Made by a program: the position numbers and the translations under genes. Positions 55,971-63,688 of a DNA stretch of 64,000 nucleotides are shown here, in pieces. Origin of the DNA: Chitinophagaceae bacterium (lineage in GTDB: Bacteria > Bacteroidota > Bacteroidia > Chitinophagales > Chitinophagaceae). Within the stretch, counting starts at the first letter, position 1, and each line of letters begins with the position of its first letter. Location of the stretch: the NCBI GenBank assembly GCA_019638615.1, contig JAHBTL010000010.1, positions 62,001-126,000 on the forward strand, written 5' to 3'. The notes below the pieces were generated by a model. That model had not been told where the DNA came from. It searched no databases and saw only the letters and a list, made by a program, of their open reading frames with translations.

Positions 55971-56708
55971 GCTTATTCACTCCAATAAATGATTTCCTTT
56001 TTTATAGAAAATATTGTGCTACAATTATTTAGTTAACAACAAGAAGAGGTTGAGGCAAAAATTACCCATTCCCAACCGCATTGTGCAAATATAAAGGACG
56101 TATATCTCAGTACAAGCACCTTGCAATCATGCGTGCACATTTACCTTTGATGAGAAAAATTTAAATCTTCGCAGGTGGGTGGTAATCTGCCAACCGGTAC
56201 CCGCCTGTAGGATATTCTACCGGTCGGAGACCGCCTACATGAAATAATAGGGTAGGTCTCACCATGACCGTCAACTTATGCCGGACAGACCCGTCCATAC
56301 CGGCAAACCGTGCCTGTGGCAGGCAGGTTTGAATAGTTATTCCAGGGTTAGCAAAGGCTCGGTAGTGCCTGCATTGGGATGAAATATTTTCCTGATCGCT
56401 TTACATTAAGGGTAATCCGCCGCGGCGGACAAATAAACCCGTTGATCTTTTTTTTAAACAGGTAGCCGCTATGCGGCATGTTTCAAATGCATATCCCCCG
56501 TGAATGAACTACTTTTAATTCAGTTGCCCCACTATATAAAATGCTGTTCGCTATACCGTATTTTCTGTGCCATCGGCACAACCCGTTTGTAACAAAGAAG
56601 GTAATTTTCAATAATGCGCCATCGGCGCTACCCTTGCTATATAAAGAAGATCGCACCGGGAGGAGTCTTTTGAATGAGCAATCAAAGTTCCAAAGCTATA
56701 CCAACTGC
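55971..56708. other. 738-bp gene-free region packed with palindromes
   Basis: No gene is supported. The region holds a relative of the R3 element (about 56160-56290: CGCAGGTGGGTGG ... CCGTCAACTTATGCC), a hairpin at 56304-56331 (CAAACC/GGTTTG with GCCTG/CAGGC inside), a perfect 14-bp palindrome TCCGCCGCGGCGGA at 56416-56429, and two CCATCGG-type palindromes: TGTGCC-ATC-GGCACA at 56566-56580 and GCGCC-ATC-GGCGC at 56616-56628. These look like REP-type dispersed repeats. Confidence 0.7.
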
Positions 56709-57794
56709 TCATTTACCGGAAGGGTATATTTCCAGATTCGCGTCCAGCAAATCCTGGTCAAAGTGAGGATTGTTCCTGTAGGTTTCTATAACAGGCCCGG
56801 CTTTATCAAAATCGCCGGCGGCCAAATAATTTACAATAAGCTCCAGCGTTCCCGATTCAAACCCCGGTTTATACCTGTAAAGGCGTTCAAAGCATTTTCT
56901 CGCTTCTCCTTCGTCTGCCTTCAAATTATAGGTCAGCCCGCGGTAATAATCCAGGAACGGATCTGTATTGATAAGCGTATCGATTTTATTAATAGTGTTC
57001 AACGCCTTGTCATATTCCTTCCTGGTATAGTAAACATCCAGTAATGCCAGATACATATTCGGTTCATCCGCGTTCATTTTTTCAAATTCTTCAAGCGCCG
57101 CGGCATACTCTTCCCCGCTGAGTCCAGAATAAATCTGCAGCTTCAATATCTGGAACAGCTTTTGCTTTTTAAGCGGAGCCGGAAGCTTCTCAAATACATT
57201 CTTGGCTTTTTCAAAATCACCTTTCGCCAGGAGCAATTTAACCTCCTGTATATTCTGACCAGACTGTTTGCCATTCGAATCAATCATCCCGGGTATATTT
57301 TCGAACGATAACCCGATATCTGCCATCGATTTGCTTAAATTTTCCCCGGTTATATATACAAACACATCGGCTATATAAACTTTGCCTTTCTGCTTTATCA
57401 GCTCAAAGTCATGATAATTCAATCCACCCTCACCATACAGCCTGAAAATAAGGTGCTGTACTTTATTTTTCTCATATTGCTTTACCAGTTCATAACTACC
57501 GCTTTGCCGGGTGTTATCAATGATTTCTCCTCCCAGATTATTTTTTCGTATTTGTTTGTTGATGGCAGCGCTAAAACCAGGCGGCAGGTTATTCCCCGAT
57601 GCTTCCTTTATTCTTTCACCAAAAGCTGTCTCACTAAAAAGTGCGCCAAAAGAAGAAGGCTTTTTATTATGGATAAACGAATCTATCAGCGAAGCCATCC
57701 CACCTGCTTCCTGTGTTGTTACCACCTGGTGCTGCGAACAGGAAACAAACACGTAAAGCATTACGGAGAGGATAAGTGTTTTTCTTCTATGCAT
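56709..57794 (-). CDS. TPR-containing lipoprotein
   Basis: A 361-residue predicted lipoprotein (lipobox VFVSC, Cys 19). The N-terminal half (about 25-180) is an uncharacterised alpha/beta region, including IFRLYGEGGLNYHDFELIK with a break, which resembles DUF3887-like domains. The C-terminal half (about 180-350) is a TPR array: KLLLAKGDFEKAKNVFEKLP, YAAALEEFEKMNADEPNMYLA, YTRKEYDKALNTINKID, YKPGFESGTLELIVNYLAAG in part. Likely periplasmic-facing scaffold. It lies 22 bp after the DUF1080 gene and is last of the minus-strand group. Function unknown. Confidence 0.8.
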   Translation of the reverse strand: MHRRKTLILSVMLYVFVSCSQHQVVTTQEAGGMASLIDSFIHNKKPSSFGALFSETAFGERIKEASGNNLPPGFSAAINKQIRKNNLGGEIIDNTRQSGSYELVKQYEKNKVQHLIFRLYGEGGLNYHDFELIKQKGKVYIADVFVYITGENLSKSMADIGLSFENIPGMIDSNGKQSGQNIQEVKLLLAKGDFEKAKNVFEKLPAPLKKQKLFQILKLQIYSGLSGEEYAAALEEFEKMNADEPNMYLALLDVYYTRKEYDKALNTINKIDTLINTDPFLDYYRGLTYNLKADEGEARKCFERLYRYKPGFESGTLELIVNYLAAGDFDKAGPVIETYRNNPHFDQDLLDANLEIYPSGK

Positions 57795-57816
57795 ACCCGG
57801 TTATTTATTATATACT

Positions 57817-58515
57817 TCAGCGCCCCGCAACAGAGAGTTGCCGGATGGCTGTCAGCTCTACTTTTCTGAATTCCACTTCCGCTCCTTCTGCCTGCAGGGC
57901 AACCTGTCCCTTTGTGGCGGTACTTCCATATCCATCATTCACCAGGTCATTATTCACCCACACCCTGACCGAATCTTTTACACATTCAACCACCATCGTA
58001 TTCCACCCGCCCAACGGCTTTTCCGATCCGTCAGTCAGGTTCAGAATGCGGCGCTTTTTGCCTTCCGTTATGCCCCATTCTTCCCTGGGGCCTCTTCTTT
58101 TTTCCATATCCGGTACTTTGATATCTTCTACAATGCACCAGAAATCGCCTGCGTTTTCGTGCATCATCTGCACTTCTATTGATTTGGGAAACATCTGGTA
58201 CAGAGACCTCGGCGTTGACGCATGCACCAGCACACCACAATTGCCCGGCTCACCCACGAACCTGTATTCCACCTGTAGCCTGTAGTTTTCGTAAACGGCA
58301 TCTGTAATTAAATGCCCGTTGGGTTCACCCAGGCTCACCAGTAAGCCATTGCGAATAATAAAGGGATTGCGGGCCGTTTTATTAGTATCCATTTCAGGCA
58401 CATCTATATGCCAGCCCTGCAGGTCCCTGCCATTAAAAAGCCGGATGGTCTGGGCTGATAAATGATTAACAACAAAAACGGCTATACCCAGCAGAACGAT
58501 CCTTTTAGCAATCAT
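57817..58515 (-). CDS. DUF1080 (3-keto-disaccharide hydrolase-like) secreted protein
   Basis: A 232-residue exported concanavalin-like beta-sandwich of the DUF1080 family, some members of which cleave 3-keto-glycosides. I chose the ATG at 58515, which starts a good signal peptide (MIAKRIVLLGIAVFVVNHLSA); an upstream ATG at 58650 would overlap the preceding kinase gene. Family motifs: LFNGRDLQGWHI near the mature start, YRLQVEYRF, GNCGVLVHA and EVQMMHENAGDFW, and the final WVNNDLVNDG and GQVALQAEGAEVEFRKVEL. It lies 34 bp after the glucokinase gene. Activity is inferred from the family. Confidence 0.9.
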   Translation of the reverse strand: MIAKRIVLLGIAVFVVNHLSAQTIRLFNGRDLQGWHIDVPEMDTNKTARNPFIIRNGLLVSLGEPNGHLITDAVYENYRLQVEYRFVGEPGNCGVLVHASTPRSLYQMFPKSIEVQMMHENAGDFWCIVEDIKVPDMEKRRGPREEWGITEGKKRRILNLTDGSEKPLGGWNTMVVECVKDSVRVWVNNDLVNDGYGSTATKGQVALQAEGAEVEFRKVELTAIRQLSVAGR

Positions 58516-58549
58516 TTTATTTATGTATGTTTTATAAAATCTCCGGGTT

Positions 58550-59248
58550 TTACCGCCACAGTCTTGCGCCTCCTTTAATACCATCCTGGTTATTGGCAAG
58601 TGCAATATTGTCATCAAGCTTACACGTAAGCTTTTTCGCATTGCCGCCACTTATATACAGCCTGTCGTAGTTAAATACTGTTTTAAGAATAGCGATCACT
58701 TTTACCATGCGTTTGTTCCAGCGTTTCGCTCCGTATTTGATAAGCGCTTTTTCACCTATATACATATCGTAAGTATACAGCTTGGTAACGGGATGATGCG
58801 CCAGTTCCAGGTGAGGCAATAATTTACCGTCTTCAAGCAGTGCCGTACCAAAGCCCGTTCCCAGTGTTATAATCATTTCAAGCCCCTTGCCGCCGGCTAT
58901 GCCCAATCCCTGTAAATCGGCATCGTTCACAACCCTGCAGGGCTTTCCCAGGAGGGTTTTCAGGCTGGCTGCCAGGTTGGTGCCTGTCCACTGTGCAGTG
59001 CCTAAATTAGGAGCTGTAATCACTACTCCTTTTTTTACATAGCCGGGAAAGCCAACAGAAATTTTGTGGTATATCTTAAAATGCTGAGTAAGCGCTTTAA
59101 TGGTTTTTAACACATTTTCCGGCGTTGAGGGTTGAGGAGTGTCTAATTTCCTGTATTCTTCAAGCTGCTTACCCTCTTTATCCAGTACCATAGCTTTTAC
59201 ACGCGAGCCGCCAATATCAATGCATAAAATTCTTTCCTTGGATGCCAT
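58550..59248 (-). CDS. Polyphosphate glucokinase (ROK family)
   Basis: Cytosolic sugar kinase of 232 residues that phosphorylates glucose with polyphosphate and/or ATP. The ATP/polyphosphate loop is CIDIGGSRVKAMVL (about 9-22). The catalytic Asp lies in NDADLQGLG after VGFPGYV. GTGFGTALLEDGKLLP and the LELAHHP segment are typical of the PPGK branch of ROK proteins; DRLYISGGNAKKL closes the fold. The zinc-binding motif of other ROK kinases is absent, as expected for PPGK. It lies between the GH20-like and DUF1080 genes, so it may phosphorylate the freed sugar. Confidence 0.9.
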   Translation of the reverse strand: MASKERILCIDIGGSRVKAMVLDKEGKQLEEYRKLDTPQPSTPENVLKTIKALTQHFKIYHKISVGFPGYVKKGVVITAPNLGTAQWTGTNLAASLKTLLGKPCRVVNDADLQGLGIAGGKGLEMIITLGTGFGTALLEDGKLLPHLELAHHPVTKLYTYDMYIGEKALIKYGAKRWNKRMVKVIAILKTVFNYDRLYISGGNAKKLTCKLDDNIALANNQDGIKGGARLWR

Positions 59249-59355
59249 GAGTTACGATTTACCGCATAAAACTATGTATAAATGATATGCAGGCTTTTGT
59301 TTTGCCGGCCAGGTTTTCAACATTTTTATTACATTCCCATAGCAAAGAAATACGT

Positions 59356-60453
59356 TCACCTGAGTTTTTCAATTTCCCCGTATAATGCCTTAAAGCAGTG
59401 CCACTGCGTATTTTCGCCGCCCGACTGGTCTTTTTTATTTTGATAGTATCCCTGCATAAAACCTCCTGCGCCTGACCAAACGGTTTGCATTATACCATAA
59501 AAATTAGTGTTCATGGGCGATACAGATTGCGTTCTGAAGTTAACCATGTCCTGCAGTTGAACTACCGCAACACCAGGATTGCGCCATGGGCAGGTAATGA
59601 CCTTAAAGCCCTTCATGGCAAAATATACCGCAGTTTTATCCGGGCGTTCATAATGCCAGTCGCAGATCACCACGTTTTTAGATACCCGGTCAATGGCCGG
59701 ATACGTGCCGTTGGTACTGGCTTCCCACATACCCAGCCCCGTTGTACTGCCGTCCAGCAACCTGTCGCCCCAGATCCATAAAGTTTTATTTGATTTTGCA
59801 AGATGGTCGTTTATCCGGTTGACCTCATCCGCAAACAATGCAGCCTTATCTTTCCCCTTGCAGCGCGGGCACCCGGAATCACCTATATAAAACACTTCAT
59901 CCATACCGGCATGAAAGGCATCGGTTTCAAAAGCATTGCATATTTCATCTACCAGCGCAAACACCACCTTGTGCACGCCCGGGTGTAGCGGACAATAACT
60001 TTTACAATACAGGCTGTCGGCATTCGGCCATTTGTACTTCTGTGGCATTTTTACATGCGGCGTTTCATCAAATTCAGGATATTTCCGCAACAGGTTATGC
60101 GTGGTTTCCGCCCACGACTGATGCCCCAGCAGGTTTACCTGGGGTATTACTTTTATGTTCCCGGCACGGCAGGCTGCCACTATTTTTTTCACGTCGCTTT
60201 CAGAAAGCGCAATATCGTCTCTTAATTCAGGGTGGCTTTTATACCGGTAATTGTAATCAACCCTTAGAATGAGCGTATTTACCTTGCGCGGCGCCAGTTC
60301 ACCAGTTATAAACGTAACGAACGCATCTACTTCATTTGGCAAAGGAGCCGCAATACAAAAACCACGTACAGGCAATACACTGTCTAACTTGTTTTGAGCG
60401 AAGCCGACACTGCCGCAAATAAAGGCCGCCAGTGCGAATAAAAGTTTTTTCAC
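59356..60453 (-). CDS. GH20-like beta-N-acetylhexosaminidase, catalytic domain only
   Basis: A secreted GH20 TIM barrel without the usual N-terminal beta domain. The GTG at 60453 gives 365 residues and starts a normal signal peptide (MKKLLFALAAFICGSVGFAQ if read as Met). The longer TTG start at 60510 would put part of the coding sequence into a mobile repeat, so I reject it. The catalytic Asp-Glu pair is in FHAGMDEVF (D185/E186 from GTG). VIPQVNLLGHQSWAE and LWIWGDRLL supply barrel residues. Short GH20-like proteins of this type are known in Bacteroidota. First gene of the group with glucokinase, DUF1080 and TPR genes; 107 bp precede the kinase gene. Confidence 0.85.
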   Translation of the reverse strand: MKKLLFALAAFICGSVGFAQNKLDSVLPVRGFCIAAPLPNEVDAFVTFITGELAPRKVNTLILRVDYNYRYKSHPELRDDIALSESDVKKIVAACRAGNIKVIPQVNLLGHQSWAETTHNLLRKYPEFDETPHVKMPQKYKWPNADSLYCKSYCPLHPGVHKVVFALVDEICNAFETDAFHAGMDEVFYIGDSGCPRCKGKDKAALFADEVNRINDHLAKSNKTLWIWGDRLLDGSTTGLGMWEASTNGTYPAIDRVSKNVVICDWHYERPDKTAVYFAMKGFKVITCPWRNPGVAVVQLQDMVNFRTQSVSPMNTNFYGIMQTVWSGAGGFMQGYYQNKKDQSGGENTQWHCFKALYGEIEKLR

Positions 60454-60500
60454 GAAAGAATATTTACAGTAAGATACATGTTTTTCAAACGACAAAAAAA

Positions 60501-60868
60501 GGGTTTCCAACCTTCGGAAGTGTATTCCAAATTTTTGCAGGTGAGTGGTGACACCCGCCTGTAGAGCCCGCTACCGGTCAGCGTCTCACCATAGCCGTCA
60601 ACTTAAGCCCGAAGGGCTTGAATTTGAATAGCCCCCAACAAAGTTGGGGGACAGCAATGCCGAAGTTTTGTTGAACCCCGCAGGGGTTCAATGTAAAATT
60701 GTCGCAAATATACCACCGGTTACACCGATGGCTATTCAAATTAAACCCCATTCGGGGTATTTAAGCGCCAGATTTCCTAAGTTGACGGCTATGGCGTCTC
60801 ACCGACCGGAATACCTCGTATGATGCGAAAATTTGAAATACACCCGACCTTCGGAAGGTTGGAAACCC
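60501..60868. mobile_element. MITE-like element with ~40-bp terminal inverted repeats
   Basis: A 368-bp non-coding element. Left end GGGTTTCCAACCTTCGGAAG followed by GTATT.CAAATTTTTGC is repeated inverted at the right end (60827-60868). Inside are stacked palindromes: GCCC-GAA-GGGC, CCCCCAAC-AAA-GTTGGGGG, GAACCCC-GCA-GGGGTTC and ACCCC-ATTC-GGGGT, and paired copies of CCGTCAACTTA in opposite orientation (about 60597 and 60780). No transposase frame and no clear target-site duplication are seen. A related partial copy lies near 56160-56290. Confidence 0.7.
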
Positions 60869-61145
60869 TGCAGTAAAAAGCAGTGTATTTTTCATAAAAA
60901 CAATACCTTTATCCGTATCAATTTAAAGTGTATATCATAAAATCACTTTATTAACCGGTTGTTAATTGATCAATTCAGCAGATTGGTTTATTATTGCGTC
61001 GCCAATGAAAAAGGGAGTATTACCTGAGCCATATTCATTGTTTGAGTATATTTCCTTTCCGGCGCGCTCATAACAAATGCAATAAACCCTGCCGAAGCGT
61101 TCATTGTACTTTGTTTAAACACATTGAAATAAAACCGCTATCACG
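60869..61145. other. Leader region of the phosphatase gene
   Basis: AT-rich DNA with two small palindromes, AACCGGTT and ATTGATCAAT, near 60955-60975. TACTTTG at about 61109 is one base short of a standard -7 box. No gene is seen. Confidence 0.4.
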
Positions 61146-62789
61146 ATGTATAAGAATTTTTTATTTTTTATTGGAGTAATACTTATTGCTACCGGTACCG
61201 CGAGTGCCCAAACACGTACAGCTTCAACACCCGCACAACCCAGGATCATTGTAGGCATGATGGTAGACCAGATGCGATGGGACTACCTGTACAAATTTCA
61301 AAACCGTTATACCGACGGGGGTTTTAAAAGATTACTGAGAGAGGGCTTTACATGCGAAAATACACTGATCGACTACTCTCCTACTATTACAGCCTGCGGG
61401 CATACCTGCGTTTATACAGGCTCGGTTCCCGCAGTGCATGGCATTGTGGGCAACGACTGGTTCGACAGGAGCAAAGGAAAAGGAATCGGATGCGTGGACG
61501 ATGAATCCGTTAACCTCGTAGGTTCCGAAAATGGCGGAACCGGCCAGTCGCCTCACAATAACCTGGCTACCACTATTACCGATCAATTGCGTATTGCCAC
61601 CAATTACCAAAGTAAAACGGTTGGAGTAGCCATTAAAGACAGGGCTTCCATCCTGCCTGCGGGGCACGCCGCCACTGCAGCATTTTGGTTCAATGGCAAA
61701 GATGGCAACTTTGTTACCAGCACTTACTATATGAAAGAACTGCCGGACTGGGCCAAACGTTTTAATGAAAAGAAAATGGTGGACCAGTATTATAACAATG
61801 ACTGGGAAACACTTTTCCCTATTGAAACTTACACACTGAGCACAGCCGATGATAAAAATTATGAAGGCACCGCCAACGGGGAAGAAAAACCTGTTTTCCC
61901 CCACCGGCTGAAGCAATTTAAAGGTAAGAACTACGGCGCAGTGCGTACAACGCCTTATGGAAATACACTCACATTCGATTTTGCAAAAGCAGCCATCGAA
62001 GGGTATAACCTGGGTGGCGGGAAGTTTACCGATTTTCTTGCCGTCAGCTTTTCGAGCCCTGACGCGATAGGCCATACCTACGGGCCTAACTCTATTGAGG
62101 TAGAAGACAATTATTTGCGCCTTGACAGGGAGCTGGCTGACTTTTTTACCTACCTTGATAAGCGCTTTGGAAAAAACAATTATTTGTATTTCATCACCGC
62201 CGACCACGGCGTATCTGAATCACCCGGCTACTACCTTGAAAACAAAATGCCATCGGGTGCGCTGGAAGACAAGGATTTTTCAAAACCGCTCGTTGACGGC
62301 TTAAAGCAAAAATTCGGTGTAGAAAAACCCATTCTTTCTTTTGCCAATTACCAGTTGTACATGAACTGGGAGGAGTTGGACCAGAAAGGCACGGATCGCA
62401 AGGAAGTAGAAAAAACAATCAAATCAATTTTACTGAAAGCTCCCGGCATTGCCAATGTACTTGCAATGGAATCGTTAGGCACAGCTCCCATACCTGATCA
62501 TATTAAAAACATGCTGATCAAGGGATATAATGTAAAACGCAGCGGCGATTTTGTTGTAATACCACAGCCTACCTGGAAAGGAGGCAGCGTAAAAGGCGCT
62601 ACCCACGGAACCTGGTATCCTTACGATGCTCATATTCCACTGGTTTGGATGGGCTGGAAAATAAAACCCGGTGCCACCAACCGCGTTACCGGCATGACAG
62701 ACATTGCTCCCACACTGGCAGCACTGCTTCACATCCAAATGCCCAGCGGCTCAATCGGCATACCCATTACAGAAGTTACCGGAAAATAA
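61146..62789 (+). CDS. pafA: PafA-type alkaline phosphatase
   Basis: Exported phosphomonoesterase of the alkaline phosphatase superfamily, 547 residues, signal peptide about 1-22 (ASAQ). Metal ligand D41 lies in MVDQMRWDYL. T82 in SPTITACGHTCVYTGSVPAVHGI (short forms) is the nucleophile by alignment with the NPP/PafA pattern. The PafA-specific set follows: GIVGNDW (Asn) and AIKDRASILPAGH (Lys and Arg that hold the phosphate). SPDAIGHTYG, TADHGV and GATHGTWYPYDAHIP give the remaining zinc ligands. PafA is the common phosphate-insensitive periplasmic phosphatase of Bacteroidota. Single gene with a strong terminator. Confidence 0.96.
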   Translation: MYKNFLFFIGVILIATGTASAQTRTASTPAQPRIIVGMMVDQMRWDYLYKFQNRYTDGGFKRLLREGFTCENTLIDYSPTITACGHTCVYTGSVPAVHGIVGNDWFDRSKGKGIGCVDDESVNLVGSENGGTGQSPHNNLATTITDQLRIATNYQSKTVGVAIKDRASILPAGHAATAAFWFNGKDGNFVTSTYYMKELPDWAKRFNEKKMVDQYYNNDWETLFPIETYTLSTADDKNYEGTANGEEKPVFPHRLKQFKGKNYGAVRTTPYGNTLTFDFAKAAIEGYNLGGGKFTDFLAVSFSSPDAIGHTYGPNSIEVEDNYLRLDRELADFFTYLDKRFGKNNYLYFITADHGVSESPGYYLENKMPSGALEDKDFSKPLVDGLKQKFGVEKPILSFANYQLYMNWEELDQKGTDRKEVEKTIKSILLKAPGIANVLAMESLGTAPIPDHIKNMLIKGYNVKRSGDFVVIPQPTWKGGSVKGATHGTWYPYDAHIPLVWMGWKIKPGATNRVTGMTDIAPTLAALLHIQMPSGSIGIPITEVTGK

Positions 62790-62812
62790 AGCAACTGAAC
62801 ACAAGCATGAAC

Positions 62813-62841
62813 GCACTGGTGAAAGCCGGTGCTTTTTTTTT
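62813..62841 (+). terminator. Intrinsic terminator of pafA
   Basis: GCACTGG (62813-62819) pairs with CCGGTGC (62826-62832), one G-T pair, six-nt loop, followed by nine T residues (62833-62841). It begins 24 bp after the stop codon. Confidence 0.9.
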
Positions 62842-62844
62842 GCG

Positions 62845-62920
62845 CATGGTGAGCTGTCAGCGATCAGCTATGAGCCGTCAGCTTTGGGCTATCGGTTTTG
62901 GGTATGGGGTATAAGGAGTA
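62845..62920. repeat. Word-like intergenic repeat tract
   Basis: Words GAGCTGTCAGCGATCAGC, TATGAGCCGTCAGC and CTATCGGTTTTGGGTATGGG, of the same classes as in the spacers at 13.6 and 37.9 kb. Confidence 0.55.
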
Positions 62921-62948
62921 AGGAAAGGGTTTGTGATCTATATCTTAG

Positions 62949-63115
62949 CGTCATTTCGATCCCGCTCTCCGGCTGTATTAATGTAAGCGCATATTGCGGC
63001 AGGAGAGAACTTTCTCACCAAAGGTAAATCTGTTGGTCAATAGTGCAAATACTGAGCATTAGTACAAATGACCGGCAGATATCTCTCCCGACCTTCGGCT
63101 GGGATCGATATGACG
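62949..63115. repeat. Inverted-repeat element R4 (167 bp)
   Basis: CGTCATTTCGATCCC (62949-62963) is matched with one difference by GGGATCGATATGACG (63101-63115). The TCATTTCGA end motif is typical of dispersed palindromic elements in this phylum. No coding frame inside. Confidence 0.65.
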
Positions 63116-63119
63116 GAAG

Positions 63120-63260
63120 CCATATGCGATACCGCGATAGGGTTGTATTAAATTAAAAGTATGTTTCCTCGGGAGAAGCAGTCCTAACGTACATTCAATC
63201 GTTGAGATTGCTTCTCCTTCCATCATTCGTAATGCTTTTGAATTGATCTGGCGGATCGCA
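63120..63260 (-). repeat. Diverged inverted copy of the 239-bp repeat (R1)
   Basis: Read on the minus strand it shows CAAAAGCATTACGAATGATG, GGAGAAGCAATCTCAACGAT, GGACTGCTTCTCCCG and, further on, GGTATCGCA in the same order as the unit at 16100-16230. It therefore belongs to the same family as the tandem array 47 kb away. Confidence 0.75.
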
Positions 63261-63313
63261 CTCTTGTACGCCTTGCCCGCTATTCGGCAGGAATAGCGCT
63301 ACCTCGGATAGTA

Positions 63314-63358
63314 TAGCAGCTACAGGCATCATTTACCGGTAAATAACTACTGCTGCTA
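63314..63358. promoter_or_regulatory. Nested palindrome upstream of the toxin-antitoxin genes
   Basis: A perfect 14-bp palindrome ATTTACCGGTAAAT (63331-63344) is flanked by TAGCAGC (63314-63320) and its inverted match GCTGCTA (63352-63358). It lies 115-160 bp before the antitoxin start and could be a repressor site or another dispersed palindrome. Confidence 0.4.
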
Positions 63359-63472
63359 ATGATTCTTTTCACCGTAAAACCTTACATTTGATTTGTTATA
63401 ATCACCGCTGTTATACAAAACAAAATATAAGGGAGGAAAATAAACCTAATAACTTTTATTTAAAATCATAAT

Positions 63473-63685
63473 ATGGAAACAGCATTGAATAATGCACAAC
63501 TTGAAATTCTTAAGCTATTCGCTTCCGAACAGAGCGAAGAAGATCTCAGGGAAATAAAATCGCTGTTGGTGACTTACCTGGCAGATAAGGTTACCAGGGA
63601 GGCAGATAAGGCATTTGATACCAAAGGATATACCACCGAAGTTTTTGAGAAATGGAAAGTGGAACATTTTCGCAAAACTGCTTAA
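63473..63685 (+). CDS. Predicted antitoxin of a PIN-type toxin-antitoxin pair
   Basis: A 70-residue, mainly helical, charged protein (LEILKLFASEQSEEDLREIK split by a turn, LLVTYLADKVTREADKAF). The C-terminal part GYTTEVFEKWKVEHFRKTA is the sort of segment that wraps a PIN toxin. It has no clear DNA-binding domain. The assignment rests mainly on position: the PIN gene starts 3 bp after its stop codon. Upstream lies a nested palindrome that may control the pair. Confidence 0.75.
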   Translation: METALNNAQLEILKLFASEQSEEDLREIKSLLVTYLADKVTREADKAFDTKGYTTEVFEKWKVEHFRKTA

Positions 63686-63688
63686 AGA

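Noticed and set aside
61332-62207. A 291-codon open frame antisense to pafA
   Set aside because: It is a shadow of the well-supported phosphatase gene; no family features or start signals.
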